DNA of 64,000 nucleotides, taken from Collinsella sp. AF08-23. GTDB lineage: Bacteria; Actinomycetota; Coriobacteriia; Coriobacteriales; Coriobacteriaceae. Below are positions 44,447 through 54,412 of this stretch, piece after piece. A program made the position numbers and the translations under genes. The first letter of the stretch is position 1. Each line of letters opens with the position of its first letter. Where the stretch lies: assembly GCF_003479805.1 (NCBI RefSeq), contig NZ_QUHV01000003.1:27174-91173 (forward strand), in the 5' to 3' direction. The notes under the pieces were generated by a model. That model saw only the letters and a program-made list of their open reading frames with translations. It was not told the DNA's origin and did not search any database.

Positions 44447-45148
44447 ATGTATCAACTATCCGCCGTCGACCGGGACATCCTTGATTTTGCCGAGTACTGG
44501 GGCGCGCGCAAGGCGCGCTGGATCGACGCCGCCTCGTCGGAGTTCGAGGAATACGTGCATCCCTTTGCGATGCGCATGAGGAGCCCCTTGCCCCGATACC
44601 TCGCCATGACGAACATCTACTTCACCGAATGGGCCTTGTTCGAGCGCCCCCTCATTGACGGGCGCACGCCGCTGCAGCTCTATATCGAGCAGTCCGCCCG
44701 CACCCTTCCCGAGGATTCGCTCGATCGTATGAGACAGGTCGAGCGCACCCAGTTCTTCTCGCGTTTCTCGATTGTCGAAAAGGATGTGGCGGCGTCTCGC
44801 GTACGGCTGGTGGATGTTTGGACGGGAAGTGCCTACGAGGTCCTCGATCCGGTGATCTGCTCGACCGAGCGTTGGCGCGAGGGCACCATCGCCGAGCGCA
44901 TCGCGTGCGTGGACGGCATCTGGTGCCCTGTGGGGCAGGCGCGCCTGTACGACTGCGCCCCTGTCGGCCAGTCGATCCAAGATGACTTGGGGGAGCCTCG
45001 GGACGTTGGTGCGCAGGGCGAGGAAGCGGGCAGTTACTATCTGCACCTCCTGCGTGACGTGATTGGCGTTGATGGTCGCTTTTCCAATACGCTTAAGTTG
45101 GTGGAGGTAGATCCCGAGGCCGATCTCGAACCGGCTTCCGCCGTCTAG
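44447..45148 (+). CDS. Hypothetical protein (233 aa)
   Basis: Begins MYQLSAVDRDILDFAEYWGA. A soluble, mixed alpha/beta-looking sequence with no recognised motif. AAGGGGGGCACC precedes the ATG, and codon use is like its neighbours, so it is a real gene. It is flanked by a helicase and a DegV protein but is not clearly in an operon with either. I do not recognise the family. Confidence 0.7.
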   Translation: MYQLSAVDRDILDFAEYWGARKARWIDAASSEFEEYVHPFAMRMRSPLPRYLAMTNIYFTEWALFERPLIDGRTPLQLYIEQSARTLPEDSLDRMRQVERTQFFSRFSIVEKDVAASRVRLVDVWTGSAYEVLDPVICSTERWREGTIAERIACVDGIWCPVGQARLYDCAPVGQSIQDDLGEPRDVGAQGEEAGSYYLHLLRDVIGVDGRFSNTLKLVEVDPEADLEPASAV

Positions 45149-45374
45149 CACTCTGCCGCTAGGATGCCGCTCGCATACGTCTCGGCGATGGCCGGGGCGG
45201 TGGGTGAATCACTGTCTGTGGGGCCGGGAGGCATCGCGGTCGCGTTCTTCGCGCGGGAGTAGCGGGGGTCTATCCACAAGGGGCTGTTTCGAACATGTGA
45301 TGACCTGATGATGGCTTGATTTAGCAGTACACTACTGCGGGTTATGTCCATTATCTAATCTGAAGGGGTCCATT

Positions 45375-46232
45375 ATGTCCGTTCGCATCATCACCGACTC
45401 CGGTTCCGATTGCCTTCAGGGCGATCATCCCCAGCTCGACGTCCTGCCTCTTTCCGTGGGGTTCGGTACCACCACGTACCAGGCCGATGTCGAGCTCTCG
45501 CGCGAGCGTTTCTACGAACTCCTCGTCGAGGGCGATGAGTTTCCCACTACCGGCCAAGTCAACCCTTACGCGTTCTCCCAGGCCATTGAGCGTGCCCAGG
45601 CCGCAGGGGAGGACGTCGTGATCCTTGCCCTGTCCGCCAAGCTCTCCGGTACACACCAGTCCGCCTGCACCGCCGCCGCCGAGGCGAGCGACGCCACCGA
45701 GGTCCACGTGGTCGATACCAAGAGCGTCACCGTGGGCGAGCACATCCTCGTCGACTACGCTCTGCGCTTGTTGGACGAGGGCAAGTCGGCTGCCGAGATC
45801 GCCGGCGCCGTCGAGGCCGTCGTCGATCGCGTGGTCGTGGTCGGCCTGCTCGACACCCTCGAGTACCTCAAGCGCGGTGGCCGCATCTCGGCGGCGGCGG
45901 GCACGGTGGGCGAGCTGCTCTCCATCAAGCCGGTTATCACCATCGACAACGGAGAGGTGGCGGTGCTCGGTAAGGCGCGCGGGTCCAAGAACGGACGCAA
46001 CCTGCTGCGCCAACAGGTCAAGGCCGCCGGTGGCATCGATTTCTCCATGCCCGTGATGCTCGGCTATTCGGGCCTTTCCGACAAGCTTCTGCGCAAGTAC
46101 CTCGACGACTGTCGCTCGGTGTGGGAGGACAGGATCGCCGAGGAGGACATCCCTGTCCTTATGGTGGGCGCCACCATTGGCACGCATGTCGGGCCGGGTG
46201 CCATTGCCTTGGCCTTCTTTAAGAGCGCATAG
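45375..46232 (+). CDS. DegV family fatty-acid-binding protein
   Basis: 285 residues. Starts with RIITDSGSDC, then TTGQVNPYAF, LSAKLSGTHQSA and VDTKSVTVGEHIL, the DegV blocks. C-terminal VGATIGTHVGPGAIALAFF is the family ending. DegV (FakB-like) proteins bind a fatty acid and present it to the FakA kinase; no fakA is in the window. Confidence 0.92.
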   Translation: MSVRIITDSGSDCLQGDHPQLDVLPLSVGFGTTTYQADVELSRERFYELLVEGDEFPTTGQVNPYAFSQAIERAQAAGEDVVILALSAKLSGTHQSACTAAAEASDATEVHVVDTKSVTVGEHILVDYALRLLDEGKSAAEIAGAVEAVVDRVVVVGLLDTLEYLKRGGRISAAAGTVGELLSIKPVITIDNGEVAVLGKARGSKNGRNLLRQQVKAAGGIDFSMPVMLGYSGLSDKLLRKYLDDCRSVWEDRIAEEDIPVLMVGATIGTHVGPGAIALAFFKSA

Positions 46233-46304
46233 CTCAAGTCCCCGCCGATGCTCGGGGTGCTAAGATAGGACTATCCGTGCATACGACCACCGAGGAGGAA
46301 GCAC

Positions 46305-47996
46305 ATGACCGTTTCGGCTCCTATCGACGCCACGCAGACCCCCGCTTGGAAGGCGCTTCAAGCTCACTACGACGAGCTCCAGGCCAAGGGCATCAGCCTG
46401 AAGGACTGGTTCGCCGCGGACCCCGAGCGCGTTGGTAAGCTTACGTTCAAGGCCGGTGACCTGCACTTTGACCTGTCCAAGAACTTGATCACCGATGAGA
46501 CGGTCAAGCTCCTCGCCGATCTTGGACGCGCGTGCGGGGTGGAAGAGCGTCGCGACGCCATGTTCTCCGGCGTGCACATCAACACCACCGAGGACCGCGC
46601 CGTGCTCCACACCGCCCTGCGTCGTCCCGCCGAGCAGAAGGGCGAGCTCATCGTCGACGGCCAAGACGTCGTGGCCGACGTGCACGAGGTGCTGGACCGC
46701 ATGTACGCCTTCGCCGAGCGCGTCCGCTCCGGCGAGTGGACCGGTGTCTCCGGCAAGAAGATCGAGCATCTGGTCTCCATCGGCATCGGCGGTTCGGACC
46801 TTGGCCCCGTCATGGCCTATGAGGCCCTGCGCCCCTACGCCGACGCTGGGATCGACTGCCGCTACATCTCCAACATCGACCCCAACGACATGTCCGAGAA
46901 AGTGAAGGGCCTCGATCCCGAGACCACGCTCGTCATCATCGTCTCCAAGACGTTCACCACGCTCGAGACCCTCACCAACGCCCGTGAGGTCAAGGCCTGG
47001 ATGCTCGAGCAGCTCCGCGCGGCCGGTGCCATCGACGGCACGCCCGAGCAGGACGCCGAGGCCATCGCGAAGCACTTCGTGGCCGTCTCCACCGCCCTCG
47101 ACCTCGTCGCCGACTTCGGCATCGACCCCGAGAACGCCTTCGGCTTCTGGAACTGGGTCGGTGGCCGCTACTCCGTCGACTCCGCCGTGGGCCTGTCCCT
47201 CATCGTCGTCCTCGGTCCCGAGCGCTTCCAGCAGTTCCTCACCGGCTTCCGCGCCATCGACGAGTACTTTGAGAACACGCCGCTCGAGGAGAACGTCGTC
47301 GCGCTCATGGGTCTCATGAACGTGTGGTACGTCAACTTCTTCGGCGCCGACACGCATGCCGTGCTGCCCTACACCCAGTACCTGCATCGTTTCTCGGCAT
47401 ACCTGCAGCAGCTCACCATGGAGTCCAACGGCAAGCAGGTCCGTTGGGACGGCAGCGCAGTCACCTGCCACACCGGTGAGGTCTTCTGGGGCGAGCCCGG
47501 CACCAACGGCCAGCACGCGTTCTATCAGCTGATCCATCAGGGCAACGTGATGGTCCCCGCCGACTTCATCGCATTCGCCAACACGCATAACCCGGCCCAG
47601 GACAACGGCCAGGACGTCCATGAGCTGTTCTTGGGCAACTTCCTCGCCCAGACCAAGGCGCTCGCCTTCGGCAAGACCGCCGACGAGGTCCGTGCCGAGG
47701 GCACGCCCGAGGAGATCGTCCCCGCTCGCGTGTTCACCGGTAACCGTCCGACGACCTCGATCTTCGGCGACACCCTCACTCCGTTCGCACTCGGCGAGCT
47801 CATCGCGCTGTACGAGCACATCACCTTTGTCGAGGGCACTGTGTGGGGCATCGACTCCTACGACCAGTGGGGCGTCGAGCTGGGCAAGCAGCTGGCCAAG
47901 CAGATCACGCCCGCCTTCCACGACGACGAGGCGCTGGCGGCTCAGGACGCCTCCACGAAGGCCCTCATCGAGTTCTACCGCGCCACGCGCAAGTAA
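46305..47996 (+). CDS. pgi: Glucose-6-phosphate isomerase
   Basis: 563 residues. [19 protein letters not shown] (about 160-178), the signature [18 protein letters not shown] (about 282-300), and [12 protein letters not shown] near the C terminus. Interconverts glucose-6-P and fructose-6-P. GAGGAGG precedes the start. A terminator follows. Confidence 0.97.
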   Translation: MTVSAPIDATQTPAWKALQAHYDELQAKGISLKDWFAADPERVGKLTFKAGDLHFDLSKNLITDETVKLLADLGRACGVEERRDAMFSGVHINTTEDRAVLHTALRRPAEQKGELIVDGQDVVADVHEVLDRMYAFAERVRSGEWTGVSGKKIEHLVSIGIGGSDLGPVMAYEALRPYADAGIDCRYISNIDPNDMSEKVKGLDPETTLVIIVSKTFTTLETLTNAREVKAWMLEQLRAAGAIDGTPEQDAEAIAKHFVAVSTALDLVADFGIDPENAFGFWNWVGGRYSVDSAVGLSLIVVLGPERFQQFLTGFRAIDEYFENTPLEENVVALMGLMNVWYVNFFGADTHAVLPYTQYLHRFSAYLQQLTMESNGKQVRWDGSAVTCHTGEVFWGEPGTNGQHAFYQLIHQGNVMVPADFIAFANTHNPAQDNGQDVHELFLGNFLAQTKALAFGKTADEVRAEGTPEEIVPARVFTGNRPTTSIFGDTLTPFALGELIALYEHITFVEGTVWGIDSYDQWGVELGKQLAKQITPAFHDDEALAAQDASTKALIEFYRATRK

Positions 47997-48060
47997 CGGA
48001 GTCTTTGCCGATTCAAGAATTCGGTGTCGCCTCGCATAGGTTGATATGGCTACACCTATA

Positions 48061-48097
48061 GAGGGCGAGTCCATCCGGGCTCGCCCTCTTTGCGTTT
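48061..48097 (+). terminator. Terminator after pgi
   Basis: GAGGGCGAG (48061-48069) pairs with CTCGCCCTC (48080-48088), followed by TTTGCGTTT. Confidence 0.8.
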
Positions 48098-48188
48098 CGA
48101 GGAGTGTTCCTCGTGGAGTCAACATCCCCTGTCTCTCACACAGGGGTATCATGTTCGCTTGGAAAACCTCCACTCGAAAGGATCTTGA

Positions 48189-49025
48189 ATGTCCATTAAG
48201 GCAATTGCGCTCGACATCGACGGCACGCTCACCAACGATGCGAAGGTTGTCACCCCCCGTACCAAGGAGGCGCTGCTCGCCGCTCAACGTTCGGGTATCC
48301 GGCTCATCCTTTCTTCTGGGCGTCCGGTGCAGGGCCTCCGCGCCATTGCCGCCGAGCTCGAGCTTCAAGACAATGGCGGCCTGCTCGTCGCCTTCAACGG
48401 TGCGCGCGTGATCGACGCCCAGACCGACGAGGTGCTCTTCGATCAGCCCATGGAGGAACGCGCTCTGCGCGCGCTCGTTGGGCACATGCGCGACTTCGAC
48501 GTCATCCCCTGGATCACCGAAGGTAAATACCTGTACGTGGAGCGCGGTTGCAGGCACACCATCACGTATCGGGACGCTCCCTTTGACATCGTCGACTACG
48601 AGCGCAGGATGTGTGACCTCGAACTCGTCGAGGTCGACGACCTGCTCGAAGTGTGCTCTCGCCCCCAGGATAAGCTCCTGTGCGCCTCCGAGCCGGAGTA
48701 CCTACAGGCGCATTGGCGCGCGATGCACGAGCCCTTCACTGACACACTTTCCGGTATGTTCACGGCCGACTTCTACTTCGAGTTCATGGCCCCTGGCATC
48801 AACAAGGGCAATGCGTTGGCCGGCTCGCTGCCCAAGATCGGCATCGACGCGTCCGAGGTGATCGCGTTCGGAGACGCCCAGAACGACATCTCCATGCTCG
48901 AATGGGCGGGCATCGGCGTGGCGATGGGCAATGCGACCGATGCCGCCAAGGCTGCGGCCGATGAAGTCACCGCCTCCAACAACGAGGACGGCATCGCGCT
49001 CGCGCTCGACAAGTTTTTGGGCTAA
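48189..49025 (+). CDS. Cof-type HAD hydrolase
   Basis: 278 residues. Motif I LDIDGTLT near the start, SSGRP motif II, a C2-type cap, then FGDAQNDISMLEWAGIGVAMGNA (motif IV). Cof-like phosphatases act on sugar phosphates and similar substrates. GAAAGGAT precedes the start. It lies after pgi, but the terminator separates them. Confidence 0.9.
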   Translation: MSIKAIALDIDGTLTNDAKVVTPRTKEALLAAQRSGIRLILSSGRPVQGLRAIAAELELQDNGGLLVAFNGARVIDAQTDEVLFDQPMEERALRALVGHMRDFDVIPWITEGKYLYVERGCRHTITYRDAPFDIVDYERRMCDLELVEVDDLLEVCSRPQDKLLCASEPEYLQAHWRAMHEPFTDTLSGMFTADFYFEFMAPGINKGNALAGSLPKIGIDASEVIAFGDAQNDISMLEWAGIGVAMGNATDAAKAAADEVTASNNEDGIALALDKFLG

Positions 49026-49100
49026 GGACGTCTCGCCGGGGCGATTGTGGTACCGTCTCATATGATGGCTTAAGACGTATCAATACAGGAGGAGATCGAT

Positions 49101-49859
49101 ATGGCGAAGATGCTTGACGATGGTTCTTCGACGCCTCTCTATGCTCAGCTGCGCGAGCTCCTCAAAGGCCAGATTGTGGATGGCGCTTTCGTTCCCGGAG
49201 AGAGGATTCCCTCCGAGGACAAGCTCAACGGCCTGTATGGCGTGAGCCGCATTACCATTCGCCGCGCCCTGCAAGAACTCGTTAACGAGGGATATCTCGT
49301 CAAGTGTCCGGGCAAGGGCACCTATGTGAGCGAGCGTCTCCCGGGCACATCCGTTTCGTCCAAGGTCCGTGCCAAGTTCACCCAGAACAATGACGTCCAA
49401 AGCTTCACCGAGGCGTGCGAGAGCAACAACCAACGCGCCGGCGCGCATTTGATGTCGATCGAGGAGGTAGAGGGCCTCGACGATGCCCGGGCCTTCTTTG
49501 GTTTTGGCAACGAGGGACGCCTGCTGAGGGTTGTGCGCATCCGGACGGCGGATCGCACACCCATCATGGTTGAGGAGAATTACTTCCCCGCCGAAGCTTA
49601 TGCGTTCCTGCGCAGTGCGGATTATGAGGACACTTCACTTTACGACATCATTCTGTCCAACGGCCATGGCGAGCCGATGCTCACCGAGCCGTGCGACCTT
49701 GATCTTGAGAAGGCGTCCGCCGAGCTTGCGCCGCATCTCGATGTTCCCGTCGGCGAACCACTCTTCTGCCTTGAGGGCCGCTATTACGATACCGACGGGT
49801 CGCCCATGTACCTTGGCAGGCAGCATATTGTGGGCACACGGTATACCTTCCGCATTTAA
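49101..49859 (+). CDS. GntR/HutC-family regulator, probable regulator of the adjacent PTS locus
   Basis: 252 residues. GntR winged helix: PLYAQLRELL, then RIPSEDKLNGLYGVSRITIR, and a UTRA ligand domain from about residue 90 (VVRIRTADRTPIMVEENYFP). AGGAGGAGAT precedes the ATG. It lies upstream of the mannose-type PTS operon in the same direction. Such HutC regulators sense phosphosugars. It is one of three GntR proteins in this locus. Confidence 0.9.
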   Translation: MAKMLDDGSSTPLYAQLRELLKGQIVDGAFVPGERIPSEDKLNGLYGVSRITIRRALQELVNEGYLVKCPGKGTYVSERLPGTSVSSKVRAKFTQNNDVQSFTEACESNNQRAGAHLMSIEEVEGLDDARAFFGFGNEGRLLRVVRIRTADRTPIMVEENYFPAEAYAFLRSADYEDTSLYDIILSNGHGEPMLTEPCDLDLEKASAELAPHLDVPVGEPLFCLEGRYYDTDGSPMYLGRQHIVGTRYTFRI

Positions 49860-49947
49860 TGTGCGCTAAGAGTGCTCCTGATTGGGGCCGGCGGAGCACC
49901 GCGTCCGTACAGCCGAATTTCGATCGGCCCCCGGGCTCTATGAGAAT

Positions 49948-49980
49948 TAACGCCCCGATGGTGTCTCCATGGGGGCGTTA
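49948..49980. terminator. Hairpin after the GntR regulator
   Basis: TAACGCCCC (49948-49956) pairs with GGGGCGTTA (49972-49980). There is no T-run after it. Confidence 0.5.
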
Positions 49981-50070
49981 CGTGTATGTGAACACCTCTG
50001 ATTCCAACGGACAATGGACGCGTTGCCGGTGAAAATGGTCTTTCCTACGGAAGAAGGTAATGCTGTACTA

Positions 50071-50179
50071 ACCTGTCATATACAACTTAGAACTAAGAAA
50101 AACCACTCACCGCGAAATACAGGCCGTTTACAGAACGCTTCCTATAACAGGATATGACAGGTTATACCCTGCCTATAAT
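50071..50179. promoter_or_regulatory. PTS operon promoter region with paired operator half-sites
   Basis: ACCTGTCATAT (50071-50081) and its exact inverse ATATGACAGGT (50152-50162) lie 70 bp apart. TATAAT (50174-50179) is the likely -10 of the PTS operon, 43 bp before the first gene. There is no good -35, so activation or looping by a GntR-type regulator is plausible. The rest of the 363-bp gap (49860-50222) has no gene. Confidence 0.68.
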
Positions 50180-50222
50180 AGGTCTTGCATCGACGAGATA
50201 AGTTGGATGAGGGGAATGCATA

Positions 50223-50642
50223 ATGGCTCAAATCATCATCGCAACGCACGGCGGGCTCTCCCGCGGCATGCTCGATTCACTCCACATGGTCGCCGGCGGT
50301 GCAGCCGACGGCATCGAGACCTACAGCCTCGAGTTCGGCCAGAATCCCAATGACTACTACGAGCAGCTCCGCGAGCGCATCTCTGCATCCGACGAGCAGT
50401 TCATCATCATGTGCGACATTAAGGGTGGTAGCGTCCACAACGCCCTGTTCCGCCTCACCGAGTTCCCCAACGTCGTGATCTTCTCCGGCCTCACCATGGG
50501 CATGGCGCTCGAGATCGCCCTTACCGCCCGCGACGGCCTCGATGCCGCCGCCGCCGAGCGCGTGCTCGAGGCCGCCCGCGAGGGCGTCACCGTCTGCATG
50601 GGCGGCGAGGTCGTCGACGAGGAAGAGGACGAGGACTTCTAA
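50223..50642 (+). CDS. PTS EIIA component, mannose family
   Basis: 139 residues. The phosphorylated histidine is H9 in ATHGGLSRG, and MCDIKGGSVHNAL and GLTMGMALE are family blocks. An acidic tail (EEEDEDF) ends it. It takes phosphate from HPr and passes it to EIIB. First gene of EIIA-EIIB-EIIC-EIID-SIS. Confidence 0.92.
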   Translation: MAQIIIATHGGLSRGMLDSLHMVAGGAADGIETYSLEFGQNPNDYYEQLRERISASDEQFIIMCDIKGGSVHNALFRLTEFPNVVIFSGLTMGMALEIALTARDGLDAAAAERVLEAAREGVTVCMGGEVVDEEEDEDF

Positions 50643-50731
50643 CCATAGGGGGCAGGGTCCGTTGCGGCCCTTTCGCCATCCACACCACATCGGCAACGCC
50701 GCATGAGCGGCTCAGATGAAAGGAAAACGAC

Positions 50732-51199
50732 ATGATCAAGATGCTTCGCGTCGATCACCGTCTGCTTCACGGCCAGGTGGCCGTCTCGTGGAAGAGCGCC
50801 CTGGATGTCGACTGCATCCTCGTCGCCAACGATTCCGTGCCTGGCGATGCGCTGCGCAAGAGCGCCATCAAGCTCGCCAAGCCTGCCGACACCAAGCTCG
50901 TCATCAAGACGATCGACGATTCCATCGCGGCCATCAACAGCGGCAAGACCGACAAGTACAAGCTCTTCATCGTCGTCGAGTCCATCGCAGACGCCGCCCG
51001 CCTCTGCCGTGAGTGCGGCATCAAGCAGCTCAATCTCGGCGGCACGAAGGCTACCGCCGAGACCCGTGCCATCTCCAAGGCCATGAACGTCACACCGACG
51101 GAGGAGGAGACGCTGCGTGCGCTCGTTTCCGAGGGTGTGGATGTCGAGATCCAGATGGTTCCCGACGATGCCGCCGTCAAGGTGGAGCGCGCGCTGTAG
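50732..51199 (+). CDS. PTS EIIB component, mannose family
   Basis: 155 residues. The phosphorylated His is H13 in VDHRLLHGQV. LNLGGTKATAETR and the ending are as in ManX-type EIIB. It transfers phosphate to the incoming sugar. Confidence 0.93.
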   Translation: MIKMLRVDHRLLHGQVAVSWKSALDVDCILVANDSVPGDALRKSAIKLAKPADTKLVIKTIDDSIAAINSGKTDKYKLFIVVESIADAARLCRECGIKQLNLGGTKATAETRAISKAMNVTPTEEETLRALVSEGVDVEIQMVPDDAAVKVERAL

Positions 51200-51374
51200 C
51201 AGACCCTCGAGCGACGTGCCGTGAGGTGCCGCCGCTTTGAAACCTTCCCACAACCTGGCATGCAAGGCCCATCGGCGCATGGGTAGGGGAGGTTTGTGCC
51301 TGAAATGCCAGGTTTGCTTATGCACAAAGGGGTGGCGAGGGGCCGCCTCTTGAGATATGCAGAAAGGAGCACAG

Positions 51375-52160
51375 ATGATCGTCCAAGCCATCCTGCTGGG
51401 CCTCGTCGCCATGCTCGGCAACGCTGAGTACCTGCTCGGTACCAGTTGCCTGTCCCGTCCGCTGGTGATGGGAGCGCTCACCGGCATCATCATGGGTGAC
51501 ATCCCCACGGGAGTCACGCTCGGTGCCACCCTGGAGCTCGCCTTCATGGGTTCGTTCTCCATCGGTGCGAGCATCCCGCCCGAGATGATCTCCGGTACCG
51601 TCCTCGGCACCGCGTTCACCATCTCGACCGGCTCCGGTCTCGAGACGGCACTCACCATCGGTATCCCCGTGGCCTCTCTCGTCCTCATCGTGAAGAACGT
51701 CGGCATGGTCTTCATCCTCCCGCCGTTCGTCCACAAGGCCGACGACTACGCCGCCAAGGGTGATATGGCCGGCGTCGCCCGCATGCACTTCCTGGGCGGC
51801 TTCTTCGGCGTCAACCTCATCATCGGCCTGTGCGTCGCCATCGGCTTCTACGCCGGCGGCCCCGCGGTCCAGGCGCTGCTCGACATGATCCCCGAGTGGG
51901 TCTCCAACGGCCTGCAGATCACCATGGGCCTGCTGCCCGCCATCGGCTTCGCGCTGCTGCTCAAGATGATCATGAACAAGACGGTCGTCTGCTTCTTCAT
52001 CGCCGGCTTCGCGCTGTCCACCTACCTTGGCATCCCGACCACCGGCATCGCCATCTTCGGCGCGGTCGTGGCCGTCGTGCTCGCCCAGATCCAGCAGAAG
52101 CTGAACGCCCGTCCCGCTCTCGCCACCGAAGGAGGTATGGACGATGACGACGACTTCTAA
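51375..52160 (+). CDS. PTS EIIC component, mannose family
   Basis: 261 residues with about eight membrane helices. PLVMGALTGIIMGD and GATLELAFMGSFSIGA are the EIIC blocks. AAAGGAG precedes the ATG at 51375. The end is acidic (MDDDDDF) and overlaps the next gene by 17 bases, so the two are translationally coupled. Substrate channel. Confidence 0.93.
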   Translation: MIVQAILLGLVAMLGNAEYLLGTSCLSRPLVMGALTGIIMGDIPTGVTLGATLELAFMGSFSIGASIPPEMISGTVLGTAFTISTGSGLETALTIGIPVASLVLIVKNVGMVFILPPFVHKADDYAAKGDMAGVARMHFLGGFFGVNLIIGLCVAIGFYAGGPAVQALLDMIPEWVSNGLQITMGLLPAIGFALLLKMIMNKTVVCFFIAGFALSTYLGIPTTGIAIFGAVVAVVLAQIQQKLNARPALATEGGMDDDDDF

Positions 52161-52995
52161 CGACGCCGCGGTCCAGACCGCAGACGAGCGCAAGCTCACC
52201 AAAAAGGACCTCAACAGGGTCGCCATCCGCTCGCTCGGCATGGAGTGGGACTGGAACTACGAGCGGCAGATGAACATGGCGTTCTGCTACTCGATGCTCC
52301 CGATCATCAAGAAGTTGTATCCCAACAAGGATGATCAGACCGAGGCCATGCAGCGTCACCTCGAGTTCTTCAACACGACGCCGCACATGTCCACGCTCAT
52401 CCTGGGCATCACCGCCGCCATGGAGGAGCAAAACGCCAACGACCCCGAGTTCGAGACCGAGTCCATCAACAACGTCAAGGTCTCCCTCATGGGCCCCTTG
52501 GCGGGCATCGGCGACTCCTTCATCTGGGGTACGCTGCGCATCATCGCCACCGGCGTCGGCGTGAGCCTCGCCGCCCAGGGCAACATCCTGGGACCCATCC
52601 TGTTCCTGCTGCTCTTCAACATCCCCGCTCAGGGCCTGCGCTTCTACCTCATGCACGCCGGCTACAAGCTGGGAAGCGGCTTCCTCGCCAAGGTGCAGGA
52701 GAGCGGCCTCATGGAGGTCCTCACCTACGGCGCCTCCGTCCTGGGCCTCATGGTCATCGGAGGCATGACCGCCGAGAACGTTGGTATCAACGTGCCGCTC
52801 GTGATCGGCTCCGGCGAGACCGCGACCACGCTGGGCGACATCTGCAACACGATCATGCCCGGCCTGCTCCCGCTCGCCTTCACGCTGCTGATGTACTGGC
52901 TTGTGAGCAAGAAGAACGTCAAGACCACCACCCTGCTCGTGGCGCTCGTGGTCGTCGGCCTCGTCGGCTCGTTCTTCGGCATCTTGGGCGTGTAG
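52144..52995 (+). CDS. PTS EIID component, mannose family
   Basis: 283 residues. SLGMEWDWNYERQMNMAFCY near residue 30, NTTPHMSTLILGITAAMEE, and SLMGPLAGIGDSFIWG are EIID blocks. About four C-terminal helices. It completes the membrane complex. The SIS-domain gene follows 167 bases later. Confidence 0.94.
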   Translation: MTTTSNDAAVQTADERKLTKKDLNRVAIRSLGMEWDWNYERQMNMAFCYSMLPIIKKLYPNKDDQTEAMQRHLEFFNTTPHMSTLILGITAAMEEQNANDPEFETESINNVKVSLMGPLAGIGDSFIWGTLRIIATGVGVSLAAQGNILGPILFLLLFNIPAQGLRFYLMHAGYKLGSGFLAKVQESGLMEVLTYGASVLGLMVIGGMTAENVGINVPLVIGSGETATTLGDICNTIMPGLLPLAFTLLMYWLVSKKNVKTTTLLVALVVVGLVGSFFGILGV

Positions 52996-53162
52996 GCCGC
53001 GACCGGCCGAGGTATCGCCTGAACGGGGTGCCACGTTGTGACGGAAAGGCGGCTCGCACGGACGGGGAGCCGCGCCCCATCAACATTTGGAGCGGGGCGT
53101 CGCACCGTGGGCGTTGCGCCTGCGTGCGGCGCCCCGCTTCCCTAATTTCAAGGAGGGGACAT

Positions 53163-54284
53163 ATGGACACGTTGGAAGAGCGCGTATGGTCGATGGGGGA
53201 CTACGTCGACGAATCTCCCCGCGTGGCGCGCGAGAACCTCGCCCGCGCCGATGAGCTTACCGAACCGCTCGTGGCATGCTGCGGCGGCCGCGTCCCTGCA
53301 AGGATCCGCCTGGTGGCATCTGGCTCGTCGTTCAACGCCTGCCAGTGCGCACTGCCGTTCATGGCGTCGTGCCTTCCTGGCGTCCAGATCGATGTCGTGA
53401 CGCCGCACCGGTTCACCTATTACGAGCCCGAGGTCCGCGAGGGCGAGCTCGTGGCGGTCGTGACCCAAAGCGGCCTGTCGACCAACGCGCTGGAGGCACT
53501 CGACGTCATCCGTGCCCAGGGGGCCCGCGCTGTGTGCCTGACCGGCAACGTGGGGGCTGACGCCCGCGACCATGGCGACGTCATGGTCGATTGGGGGGCG
53601 GGCACCGAGCTCGTGGGCTACGTGACGAAGGGCGTGACGACGCTCGCGCTGTTTCTCATGATGTTCGCCGCCCGCCTGGGCGGGCGCCCCGAGCGCATGG
53701 CCGACCTCGCGGCGGCGGTGGAGGTCCTGGACGCGGTGCGCGCCTCGACCTACGAGTTCTACCGCGCCCACGAGAAGGCGCTGACGTCGATGCGTCTGAG
53801 CTACAGCATCGCCGCCGACGGAGCCCGCGGCGTCGCCCTCGAGGGGGCGCTCAAAATCGGCGAGACGGTGCACGTCCCGAGCCCCGCCTACGAGGTGGAG
53901 GAGTTCATCCATGGGCCCAACCTGCAGATCACGCCCGCGTATACCATGTTCTTCTTCGATGCGCCGGATGCCGCTCGTGAGCGCTGCCGCTTGATCTACC
54001 GCGCGGCCCGCGAGGTGAGCGACGCCGCGTTCCTGGTGACGAGTGCACAGGCAGCCGAGCCCGCCTCGACTGCGGAGCTCGCCGGCGACCCGAACGTCCT
54101 TGTGGCCCCCGAACTTCCCGCTGCCGACCTCGCCTCCTTCGCCTACCTGCCGTTCGTGCAGCTGGTGAGCCATCTGGCGAGCAGCGCGCTCGGCAGCTCG
54201 AAGCAGCATCCCCTGCTCAAGCGGTTCAAGGCGATCGCCGCGGCGAAAACCGAGAACTTCGTGAACTACGACGGCGATGACTGA
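53163..54284 (+). CDS. SIS-domain deglycase/isomerase (GlmS/GfrE-like)
   Basis: 373 residues with two SIS domains. The first phosphosugar loop is VASGSSFNACQ and TQSGLSTNALE follows; the second half has ALEGALKIGETVHVPSPAYE and a C-terminal KTENFVNYDGDD. It resembles the GlmS isomerase half without its glutaminase. SIS proteins beside mannose-type PTS operons with a second SIS gene (as in the Salmonella gfr operon) split phosphorylated Amadori products or amino sugars. That substrate is inferred. AAGGAGGGG precedes ATG 53163. Confidence 0.85.
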   Translation: MDTLEERVWSMGDYVDESPRVARENLARADELTEPLVACCGGRVPARIRLVASGSSFNACQCALPFMASCLPGVQIDVVTPHRFTYYEPEVREGELVAVVTQSGLSTNALEALDVIRAQGARAVCLTGNVGADARDHGDVMVDWGAGTELVGYVTKGVTTLALFLMMFAARLGGRPERMADLAAAVEVLDAVRASTYEFYRAHEKALTSMRLSYSIAADGARGVALEGALKIGETVHVPSPAYEVEEFIHGPNLQITPAYTMFFFDAPDAARERCRLIYRAAREVSDAAFLVTSAQAAEPASTAELAGDPNVLVAPELPAADLASFAYLPFVQLVSHLASSALGSSKQHPLLKRFKAIAAAKTENFVNYDGDD

Positions 54285-54412
54285 TTTTCGGCGGAGAGCC
54301 GAAATAACCCCTACAATCATGCAGAGCGGCACGCGCGCATCCACCTGCGCCCCGGGCGGGGAGGATGCTTGGGCGCGTGCCGATTTCACTAACCGGACAG
54401 GAGACCCCGCTC

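Noticed and set aside
45145..45351. Possible small gene on the minus strand between the unknown protein and DegV genes
   Set aside because: No start signal or family features; the 226-bp gap is treated as non-coding.
46260..48557. 765-codon open frame antisense to pgi and the Cof-type gene
   Set aside because: Spans two real genes on the other strand, no start signal or domain; a codon-bias shadow.
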